This document shows, piece by piece, positions 11,520-23,162 of a DNA stretch of 64,000 nucleotides. Source of the DNA: Sorex araneus (lineage: Eukaryota; Chordata; Mammalia; Eulipotyphla; Soricidae); contig NC_073306.1 in assembly GCF_027595985.1 (NCBI RefSeq), forward strand, positions 157,439,219 through 157,503,218, in the 5' to 3' direction. Numbering within the stretch: position 1 is the stretch's first letter; every line of letters begins with the position of its first letter. The notes beneath the pieces are model-generated. The model saw nothing but the letters and a program-made list of their open reading frames with translations, made no database searches and was not told where the DNA came from. The translations under genes were made by a program, and so were the position numbers.

Positions 11520-12110
11520 CACTCATATCACTTTTCATCCCATTGATCTTCGATTTGCTCGAGTGGGCACCAGTAATGTCTCCATTTGTCCCTGCCGTGT
11601 GCTAGTGTAGCCCAATGGTATCTGCTCACTCCAGAAACATGAAGAGCCTCAAAAAGTTCATTCAGGGTTTTGACAAAGAAGTCTGACCATGTTATAGGTG
11701 GGCGATCACGTGGTCTTTTGACATCCTGTGGAATCCAGTCCATAATAGCTCTAGTCCAGCGGTCATCTCTGAATCGAATTACGTGTCTGGCCCATCTGAT
11801 TTTTGACACCTTGGCAAAGGAGACAGCATCTCTGATTCCTGATCGTTGACTGAGGTCGGAACTCCAGATTCCTTCTCTCATTTGAGTGAAATGTGATACT
11901 CCAAGCAGAGCTCTTTCGATTCCTCTTTGGGATACTCGAATAGCGTTCTCATCCTGTTTGCGTAGAGCCCAGGTCTCTGAAGCATACGTTAGTGCAGGAA
12001 GAACGGTGGAGTCGAAAAGATGTGCCCGGAGCTGGAGGTTCTTTGTCCTCTTAACCACTTCTTAAACGCTGTTGAAGGCGTTCCATGCTGCTCTCTTCCT
12101 CCTGGTGCCA
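11520..12110 (-). pseudogene. RTE-clade LINE 3' end with reverse-transcriptase-protein C-terminus
   Basis: A 176-codon open stretch (12058-11528) encodes the end of an RTE-type LINE protein, with blocks LFDSTVLPALTYASETWALR, SQRSGIRDAVSFAKVSKIRW and the terminal WRHYWCPLEQIEDQWDEK. Upstream the same frame continues (RAAWNAFNSV) past one TAA near 12062 to about 12105 before similarity stops, so it is 5'-truncated and broken. The last 50 bp before and after the stop match the tail of the type 2 SINEs. No A-rich end follows; the 3' end is GTGATATGAGTGATAC, as expected for RTE elements, which end in simple repeats. Confidence 0.85.
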
Positions 12111-12187
12111 GAACTGCACAGGGTTAATTTGTACTCCTATTCAGTGAGCTACATATTCAGTGAGCTACATAAAAATATCTTGAGTGT

Positions 12188-12340
12188 AGGAGCTGGAGAG
12201 ATAGTGCACTTGTCTTACAGAAAGCCAACTCAGAAACCCAAATGGCCCCTACACACTGCCAGAAGTGACTCCTGACCACAGAGCTAGGATTAAGCTCTGA
12301 GCATTACTGGGAGTGGCCCCAAAACAAAAACAAAAAGAAT
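12188..12340 (+). mobile_element. Diverged type 1 SINE
   Basis: AGGAGCTGGAGAGATAGTGC head and TGACTCCTGACCACAGAGC body with a box B deletion; short ATATC direct repeat on both sides. Confidence 0.75.
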
Positions 12341-12649
12341 ATCAAGCATTAAAGGGTCACAAGTGGAAAAAGTTTTAGAAGTGCTGATTTAACTTCTACT
12401 AGATCCCCCTCATTTCTAAGACATTCATTCATCTGGGTTGCTTCCCCACTGTAGCTCTAGGAAGAAGTACCCAGACAGAGCTGACTCCAATAGTCTGCTG
12501 AGAAAATTCACAAAAGATGATTTAACTTAGTCCCTCTCCCTTCCAATCAGAGAGTTTGACTTCCCTTTCTTGCATTCATCACAAGTAAAAATGAACATTC
12601 TGATTGTTTATTAAAAGAAAAGGTCTGTAACCTACACAAAAACCTGAGT

Positions 12650-12800
12650 TGGGGGCAGAGAGATAGCACAGAGATTAAAACACTTGACTTGCATATGGCT
12701 GACTTTAATTTGATTCCTGGCACCACATATGGTGCCCCCGAGCACTGCCAAGAGTGACCCCTGAGCCAGAGCCAGAAGTAAACCTTGGGCTTTACGACTA
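12650..12800 (+). mobile_element. Type 1 SINE
   Basis: GGGGGCAGAGAGATAGCACA head, ATTTGATTCCTGGCACC box B, GAGCACTGCCAAGAGTGACC body. Confidence 0.82.
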
Positions 12801-13293
12801 TATCTCCAGACACTCAGAGTTATCCTCCACGTATACCTGAAGGTGATGTTAAGATCGAGTTCATCAGTATGGACAGTGATGCATGCAGAGTCTAGAAGGT
12901 TGAGACCTCAAAGTCACCTGCGTGCGGGTTGGACATGCAGTGGCCACAGGCTGCTCCGAGAGCCTGAGTGGACAACACAGATGAGCATAAGTGAGACGAG
13001 AGAACTTTTCCTACATGTCAGGTTTGCAACTCTGCTTTGGAGCAGGATTATCTGTGCAGTTTCAGCATCTGCAACCTACCTGCCAAGATCCTAATTTCCT
13101 CCTTTGAAAACACTTATTCATTATTTCAATTCCCAGACAAGATTGAAACCTCAGAAGCTTAAAATAGCCCAATTCTCTGCCCATGATCCTTAAAAATTAG
13201 CAAGATTTCCCTGTGTGCAGGTGTGCAATCCTGTATAGCATGTTAGGCACATAAAACCCATGACTACTGGAAGGTAAAATTGGCAACTAAAAG

Positions 13294-13838
13294 TGTTAGG
13301 GCGCGGATTGAAATCTCCCTATAACGACAAAGAGACTCCAGAGACTGCAAACAGCAAGCAGGGTTTATTGTAAGACTGGCTAGCCAGGGTCCAGCCACCT
13401 ACACAGACACGCAGGTCCAGCAGGTTGGGCAAAAGACCCCGAGCTTCTCCAAAGGAGATCTTATATAGGCCTTCCCCGGCTGTTACAGCAGAGCCCGCGC
13501 ATTTCATAGCCAATAGATTTGTAATATTACAAACCTTCTTAACCAATCCATTTAAAAGGACATCACTCCTTAGCCTATGGTTTTAGAGATCAGTATTCAC
13601 ACCAATATTCAGGAATGTCCTGGTTCTGGGGGCAGTCCTGGGTCTTGTGATATGGGTCGTGTGATATGGGTCTGGTTATCTCGTCTGACCACCACCCTTC
13701 TTGCAACCCAGGGTGCCTGTATCCAAATTCCTTGCTCGGGACAGATAGACAAGTTATTCTAGAATGTGGGCTCCTGTAAAACGAGTATTAAGAAAGCTAA
13801 ATAGATTCCTGTGGTCTGTCCTGGGCCAGATCCTCACA
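13294..13838 (-). mobile_element. Solo LTR, family B copy 1
   Basis: The 545-bp unit starts TGTTAGGGCGCGGAT and ends CCTCACA, with a perfect AAAG duplication on both sides (13290-13293, 13839-13842). On the minus strand TATATAAG lies near 13468-13461 and AATAAA at 13370-13365. No internal viral sequence adjoins it, so it is a solo LTR left by recombination. A second copy is at 35053. Confidence 0.92.
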
Positions 13839-14689
13839 AAAGATGTTAGGTTCTTCAGAATTCTGTCCCTGCCTCAGATGTGGGTCAATGCACATCATTT
13901 CTGTGAAGAAAAATAAAACATCTTCACCTCTAAACAATAAAGCCACAAAATAATTTTTGAAATGGTCTTATAATTAGCAAACAGCCTATAAAACTACAAT
14001 TAAATTTTTATCTTTTATGCACAAAATATTGTAAAGTCTCTGAAATACATGTATAATGTTTTTACATATAACATGGCACTTTAGTGAAAACAAATCTTGT
14101 ATGTGAAGAGTTTGAATCAAAAAGATCAAGTGGGAAAGCAAGCAAGCAAAAAGAACCTAAAGGAAAGCTAGGGAAAAATATTTGTAGAGGTTTAATGTGG
14201 TTGGAAAGTTATGAGCAAACAAGAAATAGAATAATATGTGATATGGGAGGAAGACAGGAATCAGATTATGGTAGTCCTATATCATAATTCTATATTTCTA
14301 TATCACATTCTGATAATATGCATTACTACAAGTTTGTATTTTTATTGTCACTTAATGGTGAAGTTTATTCACCATTAAATTAATACACTAGTAGAAGCAT
14401 CATAAACCAAAAAATGTAAGCCAAAAATTGTAATCATCTCAATCAGTGGAACATAGAAAATCACATGCAGACTGCATGGGTTTCAAGACTTAGAAAATAA
14501 AGTAGGATACATTCAACACAGAGACTGGCTGAAACTCCACTAGAAAATTTAACATTTTCCTGGCTTTCAAAAACCAGAAGAAACTTTGCTTGAAAACAAC
14601 TGGAGCAATTAAAATGTTTAAAGACGAACTTCCTTTACTAGGGAGCTAGTGGGCAAAATCATTTGGGAGTCTATTTCAATGACACTGGC

Positions 14690-14995
14690 ACACATCACTA
14701 AGAACAGAAGCAACCAGTGCTGACGTGGATATGAAGAAAAAGGGCCCCTCACTCACTACTGTGGAAATGTCATCTGGGCGAGCCCTTTAAAAGACTCAGC
14801 GTGGACATTCCTCAAAAAGAAAAAAAACAAAACAAAAAGGAATCGAGCTTTCACATGATCCAGAAATTCTACTTCTTGGCACCTACACAAAAAAATATAC
14901 TCAGAAAAGACATTTGCACTCCTAACTTCCTTGAAGCACTGTTCACAACCGGCAATATCTGGAAACAACTCGCACATCAAGCACATAAGTCCCTT
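14690..14995 (+). mobile_element. L1 ORF2 fragment
   Basis: The segment keeps the order of the ORF2 C-terminal region (ACTACTGTGGAAATGTCATC, CTACTTCTTGGCACCTAC, TTCACAACCGGCAATATCTG) with frameshifts. It stops abruptly at about 14995 against a GC-rich unidentified segment. Confidence 0.65.
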
Positions 14996-15560
14996 GTGTT
15001 AACCATCAGTGAGGGTGAGGTCCTCGGCTTTCCCATTATGTCTCACACTCCATGAAGAAGTGGGACAGGGCTTGGGGGTGCCTTTGTGCATGCGGGCCCA
15101 GGCAGTGACTAGGACATTTATAGCTAGGGGCGCCTGGTCCAGACCGAGACCACGTTCCAGCAGGTCTTGGCAGGCTACAAGAGGTTCAAGATCATGAGCA
15201 CTTGTCACCCACATGCACCAAGTTTAAGCAGGCACCGGGAGAAACCAGTGGCCCTCCTGCATGCGGCCCTCCAGGCAGTTCACTGAGTTCAAGGGACTGA
15301 GTGGCGATCGAGGATGAAGACCGCTTGTGCCTGGCAGCACTCTGGCCTGAGTTTGAGTGGGTCTAGGCAGTGACCAGCATTCCCTAGAAGTCACTCAGCT
15401 GCTGTGATTGAACAGGTCTGGGCAGCGATTCAGAGCCCTGAGTCCTGGGCTTGGTGGAAGAGGCTGCCAGGGCCTGTCTCACAGATCTGAGAGAGCATTT
15501 ACTTTAGTGACAGCACAGAGTAGAACCTGGTTCTCGTGGGCCAGCAACAGTGCACAGCAA
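14996..15560. other. GC-rich segment of unknown nature
   Basis: The segment starts sharply after an L1 fragment. It contains loosely repeated CCAGGCAGTGAC, CCAGGCAGTTCAC, CTAGGCAGTGACC and CTGGGCAGCGATT motifs at uneven spacing. No frame gives a protein I recognise. Confidence 0.35.
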
Positions 15561-17149
15561 GCAGTGGGAGACATATAATCAAATAGACCATGAGATTTTT
15601 CCTTTCTGAGAAATTAACCATTTCTTTAGAGAGAAATTAAGTATTCTTCATCTTTCCGTCATGATTTCATCTCCTCAGCCTAAAACACTCATATTCTTCC
15701 ATCTGCCACTTTATTGACTTAATTTCTGTTGATATTTAATCAAATTACTCTTTAAAGACAGAAAGTGACTTCTACAAACATGGAATAGGAGGAGCTGCTT
15801 TCTGCTGGTGATAAGCTGCTAGGAGAAATCTAGCGGGGAAAGGACCTTGCTGAGAATTAGGCCAAGAGAAAAAAGAAAATTCAGAAGGAATGAAAAATCC
15901 CCCTGATGATATTATTTGTGTCCTGAGATATAGCCGTACCAAAAGATGAATCCCAGATATTTGGGTTATGTCGCCAATGAATCCCCTTTGTTTATGTCAG
16001 CTTGAATCCCTCAAGTCCAATATCCCCTATAAATAACCATGAACAATATCCTCTCCCAGTTTCAGATCTCTGAGGCGACTACTATGAATAGCACTGAGTC
16101 AGTATTTGGAGCAACAGGGTCATTTGGTCACTCAGGTGGTTCTACACAGGTCCTACCTCTCAGGCTAATGTAGGCTATTTGAGGACAATTCTTTGTAGCC
16201 CTGGAAGCAAGTTTACTGGGATTTGAATAGTGACATTCCCACTTATCTGCTGCTGAGTGACCCTGGGCAATAGATTTCACTTTTTGAAGTTTTTCATTCA
16301 TTCTGCATATGGTGGGAATCAGAAGAATAACACCTTAAAAACTAAAACACATAAAGCAAAATGAACAGTGATTCATCAGGTTGTTAGGAGGTTAATACCT
16401 GTAGACCCCTTAAATACGCGGCTCATAATATACAACCTACAAGTAGGTCTGATGTAAGTAAAAGCTATTTTTATTACTATTATTAACACAATGGTGATTA
16501 TTATCATTATTATTATTTGTAAGCCTTCTGCCTTCTGAAGTGTCCCTTAATTACAAAGAGTGAATCATTCTAACACAATTGTATCAGAGGATTTTAATAT
16601 AGCACTTGTTTGGTTGGACCTGTGGTTTCAACATGGATCAAATGACCAAGATATCAGGAGACAGCCCTGTCATCACAGCCTAAAAGATTTAAAAAGTCCC
16701 AACTCTTGTTTTATTTTTATTACTTCCTTTACTATTTCCTGTCTATTCCTGTCTGAACTCAGTTTTTACTCTTGTGGGTTCACATTTTCTGCCCAATAAT
16801 CAAGAAGGTCTAGCACTTGATGATAGATGTTTCTTTGGTTTTATCTGAGGATGAATCCTCTGTCTTCTTCCACAAACATAGTAGTGTCTCTGCAATACTA
16901 GATCCCAGGCTTCTATACAAAGAATCAGCTAACACTCACTATGAACACATCACCTGTATTTGAATTTTCCAAAAGAAGTTGGCCCTGCACAGAAAGAAAT
17001 AAAAAAAAGTTTCTCAGTGCCCTCTCAAATTCTGCCCCCTTTAAGAAATGAGCAGAAATCAACTGTCCTTTTAAACATTTATTCTACTCTACCCACTATA
17101 TTTTTCCAGCACATCTTAGATGGTGCCATCACCCACTTTGGGAAATACT
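15561..17149. other. Intergenic, nothing recognised
   Basis: This is A/T-rich single-copy-looking DNA with no credible frame or repeat by eye. Confidence 0.5.
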
Positions 17150-18815
17150 TCTTTTTTTTTTTCAAATTTTACTTTGTTCAGCACTGCAAATTAATAAGTC
17201 TTTATGGTTAGTTTTCAGACAACAATGTCCCATCACCAATCTCATCACAGTGTCAAATTTCCTCCACCACTGTTCCCAGGAAACTCCATAGTTCCTATGG
17301 AGCATAGGAGCATAGTTCCATAGGGGCTGGAGTGATAGCACAGAGGTAGGGCGTTTGCCTTTCACTCGGCTGACCCGTGTTTGATTCTTCCACCCCTCTC
17401 AGAGAGCCTGGCAAGCTACCCAGAGTATCTAGCCCATATGGCAGAGCCTGGCAAGCTACCCATGGTATATTGGATATGCCAAAGACAGTAACAATAAGTC
17501 TCACAAATGAGAGATATTACTGGTGCCCACTTGAACAAATCGATGAGTAATGGGATGACAGTGACAGTGACAGTGTTCCCAGATTCTCTCTCCTACCCAC
17601 ACCCACATAAGCCCCAGTTTGACAACTTGACAGGCACCTTTTAAATTTGGTTACTAAAGTGTGGGTCTCGTGATTTCAGTGTTGGTGACTCTGTGGTTTA
17701 GATATTTAGCTCTACCCTTCCCTAACACCATGGATGTACCTGGTTATCCTTGACCCCTACCCATTGCTTCTCATCTATCACTTGTTCATTTCTTCTCCCC
17801 TTAGTCTTCACTCTATTTCTTTCCTATTCTTCCCTATACTCTAGGGCCTATACTCAATGGCTCCCACCCTGAAACCATTGCGTTTCCTCATGCAGTTACT
17901 CTAAATACCACATATAAGTAAATATTGTCCTGTGTTTATCCTTCTTCTGGCTTACTTCATTTAACATGATATCTTCCAGTTCCATCCATGTTGCAGCAAA
18001 TTACATGAGTTTACCATTCCTTACAGCTGCATAATATTCACTTGTGTATCTATACCATATTTTCATGATCCAATTGTTGGACATCAAGGTTGATTCCAAA
18101 TCTTGGCTATTGGACTGAGTGCTACAATGAATAGTGGTGTGCACTTGTCTATTTGTAGACACCCAAAAGTGGAACTGCTGTGATGTAGGGCAATTCAATT
18201 TTAAGTTTACTGAGAAGTCTCCATACTGTTCTGTATAGGGGTTGAACCACTACACTCCCACCAGCAATTGATGAGTTCCTTTTTACTACACCCCTACCAA
18301 AAGATTGTTCCCATTAACCTGATATATGCTATTCTCACTTGTGTTAGATGGTATCGCATGGGCATCCTGATTTAGATTTCCCTAAAAGTAAGTTTGGGTG
18401 AGCATATTTTCTTATTCCTGATGGCCATCTATTGGTCTTCCTCAAAGAAGTCCCTGTTCATTTCCTCTCCCCCATTTTTGTTTTTTTTGTTGTTGTTGTT
18501 GTTCTGATCCTGGTGTTTACATATTCTCAATATTTATCTAATATGTTGACCATAAGTATTTTCTTCCATTCACTTAACTATCTTTCAGTTATATCTGTGT
18601 TTCTTTTACCATGCAGAAACTCTTTGATTTGATATAGTCCCATTTGTTTATTTTTCATTTTATTTAAGGCCCAGGTGTTGGAGAGTTCTCTCAAAATTTT
18701 CCTCAATGTATTTTATAGATTCTAGTCTGATATCAGGTCTTTGATTCTTTGATCCACTTTGAGTTGACTTTTGTGTAAGGTGTGATATATGTATCCAGAT
18801 TTTATTCTGGGAAAT
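17150..18815 (-). mobile_element. L1 3' part, antisense, split by SINE
   Basis: Poly(T) near 17152 is followed by 3' UTR and then ORF2 C-terminal and more upstream coding in reverse to about 18815. A type 2 SINE insertion occupies 17280-17573, after which L1 resumes exactly (TGTTCCCAG then ATTCTCTC). It is one of the longest L1 fragments here and heavily mutated. Confidence 0.8.
17323..17573 (+). mobile_element. Type 2 SINE (RTE-tailed) in L1
   Basis: Full head to tail (AACAAATCGATGAGTAATGG then GACAGT repeats). TGTTCCCAG flanks at 17271-17279 and 17574-17582, with 43 extra bases (17280-17322) between the left copy and the head. Confidence 0.92.
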
Positions 18816-19739
18816 ACCTCTTCAGAACATACTTTCAAAAGAAATCAAAATATAATAAAATCTTCAAGGTGCATTAAGCCCTTCCTATTAGTTTCAAGAG
18901 GGAGAAGAATAAAATAGATCTTTTCTTATCTGTTTCCCCTTTTTTTACAAGGAAAATATGTAGATTAAGTGGTTCCAGCCCATGTCAGCTATAGTCAGTC
19001 ACTTAAATTGGAATAAGATGCTGATGAGCTCATGCTAGTCACTTATGACAAAAGGAAGGTCTAAAAGTATGAAGATTCATTTATTTTGCAAACCATGGGA
19101 ATAAATAAGCTTTATTTAAAGTATAAGGATAAACTTGACTGGGCCATTTGTGAATTCAATGCCAATCAGAAGAAACTGCCATCTTGCAGAATGTAACCTC
19201 AGAGTAGGGGGATAAAGTCAGTAAAAGGCACAAAACCCATAAAACAAGTCCATGATTTAAACATGAGATGTTTCCAGTGTGCTAAATTTGGAATGATTTG
19301 CTTACCCGTGGTCCTGCTGGAGGAAATAAAATGCTCAGCTTGGGAAATAAAGAGAGAAAACATATCTATGTTTGCTCATAAAGCTAGAAGAAATAAAATT
19401 ATCTAAACCATGTGAATTCAAAATGTTTCTACTTTTAAAAAGCACATTTGCTATATTTGGAATACAATTTAAGGACTTAGAATTTCAAACTCCTAGAAAT
19501 TCAGTATTGGAATATTTTTAAGCAATTTCAAGTTTTCACAATCTGTACTTTTATTCATGACCGTAGAGGGGGAAAACACTTTTGTGTGAATTTCTGCAAT
19601 ATTTAACACAAAAAATTAAATCATATTAAAAGTAATATGTAATAACAGAGGGCATCTAAAATAACATAGCCTGTAATGTTAGTTGTTGTTTACTTTTCCA
19701 TATAAAATGAAGGATCTATACATGCCATGTTAAATACTG
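18816..19739. other. Intergenic, nothing recognised
   Basis: A/T-rich sequence with no frame or repeat that I can assign. Confidence 0.5.
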
Positions 19740-20400
19740 GGAAGAATCTTACATTTTACAATGGAAATGCCATATCATCTGGAAATCACACTCCTAGGCA
19801 TTTGTCTGAAGGATACTAAAACATGATCTGAAAGGCTATTTGCACCCATGTGTTCATAACAACATTATTCACAATAGCCCAAACGTGAAATCTACCTAAA
19901 TGCCCATCAATAGTTGACCTCATAGAGGTATGCTAGACAAACTAAACCGAATACTTCTCTGCCATGGAGGCAGGGGGAGGGTGGGAAAGGGGGCAATACC
20001 TGGGATATTGGTGGTGGGGAATGTGCACTGGTGGAGGGATGGGTGTTTGATCATTGTGTGATTGTAACCCAAACATGAAAGCTTGTAGCTATCTCAGGGT
20101 GCTTCAATAATTTAAAAAAAATGAAATTGGATTTTTTGTGACAAAATAGATGAATACTGATGTGATTCTGCAAAATGAAATAAGAAATAAAAGACAATTA
20201 CCAGATAGTTTCATTCCTATGTGGAATACTTGAAAAAATAGCAAACTGAAAAAAACAAAAACAACAAAATAACTCCTAAACTCCTTGAAAATTAGCTGGT
20301 ATTGGAGGCAGAGGGAAGCCAAATGAGAGAAATGAGTAGGTGGTGGGATGGTGTTAGAGTTTGGGGGATGGGAACACAAAGATTTTTAGATGTTTAGAGG
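19740..20400 (+). mobile_element. L1 ORF2 end and 3' UTR, rearranged
   Basis: ORF2 C-terminal sequence (19750-19960) and a 3' UTR block (19980-20115) are followed by another L1-like piece with ORF2-end signatures to about 20400. It may be two overlapping insertions. Confidence 0.6.
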
Positions 20401-20512
20401 TGTTAAGTTGTTGGGCTTATTTAAACACAAGCTTCCCACAAGCTTCCTAAAACTCTATAGTTTAAACTCCTGAAATTTTATAGTATCTTAAGGCATTGAT
20501 AAATTTAATTTC

Positions 20513-20757
20513 TGTAGCACTGTAACACTGGCTTCCTCTTGTTCATCGATTTGCTCGAGAAGGCACCTGTAACGTCTCCATTGTGAGACTTGTTACTGTT
20601 TTTGGCATATCAAATGCACCATGGATAGCTTGCCAGGCTCTGCCCTGTGGGCAGGATACTCTCAGTAGCTTGCTGAGCTCTCCGAGAGGGACAGAGGATT
20701 TGAACCCGGGTTGGCCATGTGCAAAGCAAACGCCCTACCCACTGTGCTAGAGCCAAA
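20513..20757 (-). mobile_element. Type 2 SINE (RTE-tailed), antisense
   Basis: Tail CTTGTTCATCGATTTGCTCG first, then ATAGCTTGCCAGGCTCTGCC, reverse box B GAACCCGGGTTGGCC and head. Confidence 0.92.
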
Positions 20758-20764
20758 AGAATCT

Positions 20765-20980
20765 TTGTCTGTGTGTGTGTGGGGGGGGTTGACCAGGTAG
20801 CGGGAGACTTGGGGGGCACACTTGCTGGTGTTCAGGGTTTATTCCAGGCCAGAGTAGGTTGCATTCAAGGCAAGTGTTTTCTTTTGTTTGTTTTGGGGCC
20901 ATAATTGATGATATTCAGAACTCTTCCTGGTCTCTTGCACGGCACGTTCCCTTCCTACTACGCTATCTCTCTGGCCCAAC
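20765..20980 (-). mobile_element. Diverged antisense SINE remnants
   Basis: GTTCAGGGTTTATTCCAGGC and TTGGGGCCATAATTGATGAT blocks followed by CTATCTCTCTGGCCC suggest one or two worn type 1 copies. Confidence 0.5.
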
Positions 20981-21007
20981 TAGGAGTAATCTTTAAAGGA
21001 CCTTACC

Positions 21008-21152
21008 CTGGGGGATGGAGCGATAGATAGCGGGTAAGGTGTTTGCCTTGTATGCAGCCAATCCAGGTTCAGTTCCTGGCAGCCCATATGTTCCCGCCAT
21101 ATGAGCCCGCCAGGGGTGATCCCTGAGTGCAGAACCAGAGGTAAGCCCGTGT
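21008..21152 (+). mobile_element. Type 1 SINE abutting the PLAUR retrocopy
   Basis: GGGGATGGAGCGATAGATAG head, CCAGGTTCAGTTCCTGG box B and body. It ends next to the truncated pseudogene. Confidence 0.85.
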
Positions 21153-21715
21153 CTGCTAGAGGCTTCCAGACACTGGTTCATGGGGCCCGGGCAGGTGATG
21201 AGGACAGTCTCTTCCATGAAGCATCCGTCGGTGCTGTTCCCCTCACAGCTGTAGCAGTGGAATTCATTTACTAGCAGGTCCTGAAGCTCCACAACTGGGC
21301 CTCCATTGCATTTTACAGTGTTGAAACAGCACAGGAAGTAGAAGGTGTGGTTGTTATGGAAGCAGGTGAGGCTGGCAACCAGTAAGGTTGCCACAGCCAC
21401 AGATGTGGTTTTCATCTCCTGGACCTCCTTCCAGGTTCCTGTGGGTGACCCCCTCCATGCACTGCTCTGCAGGGCTTCGGCATTGCAGATCCTGGGCCCG
21501 GCCCCTCACAGCTGGGGTCTGATGAGGCACAGGAGGAGCACTCGAGGTACCAGCTTCAGGAAAAGGAAATTGCCTGCTCTTTCCATATTTGTACGATGGT
21601 GATTCTGCAGAGATCTTGGGCTCCAGCTCATTCTTCCACATTGCAACGGACGCTCTTCTCACAATGCAGGCACTGCGGGCTTCAGGGGGCTGGGAGCAGG
21701 AGGAGAGGGTGCTCA
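21145..21715 (-). pseudogene. PLAUR: PLAUR (uPAR) processed pseudogene, partial
   Basis: The minus strand encodes, in shifting frames, pieces of the urokinase receptor: the start of the first Ly6/uPAR domain ([11 protein letters not shown], stop, [19 protein letters not shown]), then YLECSSC and the second domain ([10 protein letters not shown]), then the third ([41 protein letters not shown]). Blocks from different exons of the parent gene are joined without introns, so it is a retrocopy. About 50 residues between domains 1 and 2 are deleted, and the 3' end is lost at a SINE. There are several frameshifts and an in-frame stop. The parent is a GPI-anchored receptor; this copy cannot encode it. 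Confidence 0.8.
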
Positions 21716-22484
21716 ATGTCTGGCACCAGAAAGAGAGAACCTTGGGGAGAGTCTAAGGAGAGGAAAAAACCTGATGCCATCAGTTGGGGGAATAGTTAAC
21801 AAGTGCGGAAGAATAGGGAAGGAGGTGCACAGGGGATGGGGGCAAAGCAAATGGAGTGGGGTGAACCAGTTGGCAGTCTTGTTCTTGAAGGCCCCACAAG
21901 AAGTTGCATGGGGTCTGCACGATTTGAAGAATTGAGGAGAAAAGGTGCTTGGGCAGGACTTTAAAGGACTGGGTGTGAACATAGAACTAGACGTGGACTT
22001 CAACTATGCCAAGCCCAAAGTTGGCACCCAGGGGCAGAAATGTGGGTGCAGAAACAGGGAGCAGGAACCTAACAGCACACAGGGCCTGAAGCCTTGGCTA
22101 TGGTACTGGGGACCAGAAGTTAATTTTTAAGAGAGAAAATCCCAAATATCTAAAACAAAAATGAACACACCATTTGGATTTTCAGGAATATATTTTTCTA
22201 GGTCAGTTTCTCTAGAGTCACTCCTTCTAAAGAAGGTTTATATGCAAGTGGTTTATCAAGGAAATGCTTCTTCATGAAAGCAACAGAAGGAAAAGCCAAA
22301 GTGTTCTCAAGCTAAATTCCACATAGGGTACTACAGTCTGATGATCCAGGGAACTCAGAAGAGAACATGACTCTTCAGAGAAGCCCTGATATGAGTTAAG
22401 GAAACTGGACTCTCAAATTCCCCCAGACACCATACCGGACATTCTGAAAATGTCAGCGCCATGGTGTGTCTTCCAATGGGCTCA
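21716..22484. other. Intergenic, nothing assigned
   Basis: This follows the 5' side of the PLAUR retrocopy and is G-rich in places. Part may be 5' UTR-derived, but I see no match. Confidence 0.4.
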
Positions 22485-22665
22485 AAGATAGTTCCAGGGA
22501 CCAAGAGACAGTACTGAGGTTAAGGAACTTACCATGCACAAGTCAACTCTGGTTTGACCCTCAGCATTGTAGATGGTCCCTCAATCCCCACCAAAAGTGC
22601 TCCCTGAGCACAGAGCCAGTAATAAATCCTGAGTCAGCTGTGAATCCCCCCACACAAAAAAAGCT
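22485..22665 (+). mobile_element. Diverged type 1 SINE
   Basis: GAGACAGTACTGAGGTTAAG, TCTGGTTTGACCCTCAG box B, GCTCCCTGAGCACAGAGCC body and a short A-rich end. Confidence 0.6.
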
Positions 22666-22927
22666 AAACTATCAGGGTTCCTGTAGGCTGAAGGAAATTC
22701 AAATTGTTGTCCGTCCCTAAAATGACTCTCATTTATGAATGATGGGAACTAAACATATTTAAGTCTGGAAACATGAAGGAACAATGAGAAGAGCTGTTAG
22801 AGGATATGCATCAAATATGGGCATTATTCACTACCTGGTTCCTTAATGGTATTCATTGATTAAATGTCAGCATAACTATCTTATACCATAATATCATCAT
22901 TATTAATTTTAGATATTGGATAGATGG

Positions 22928-23162
22928 GCTGAAGCGATAGCACATCAGGTAGGTAGTTTGCCTTGTACGCAGCCGACCTGGGTTCAATTCCTCCATCCTC
23001 TCAGAGAGCCCGGGAATATCTTGCCTGCATAGCAGAGCCTGGCAAGCTACCCAAGGCGTATTCTATATGTCAAAAACAGTAACAAGAAGTCTCAAGATGG
23101 AGACATTACTGGTGCCCACTCAAGCAAATCGATGAGCAACAGGATGACAGTGACAGTGACCA
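22928..23162 (+). mobile_element. Type 2 SINE (RTE-tailed)
   Basis: GGGCTGAAGCGATAGCACAT head, GGGTTCAATTCCTCC box B and a tail matching the RTE 3' end closely (GGAGACATTACTGGTGCCCA) with GACAGTGACAGTGAC. Confidence 0.92.

Noticed and set aside
11528-12058. Host gene of 176 codons
   Set aside because: It is the C-terminus of an RTE LINE protein, lacking its N-terminal part and with an in-frame stop just upstream.
20993-21415. A functional small Ly6/uPAR protein
   Set aside because: The frame runs from an internal Met of a broken PLAUR retrocopy into a SINE; neighbouring domain pieces are frameshifted and the cysteine pattern is incomplete.
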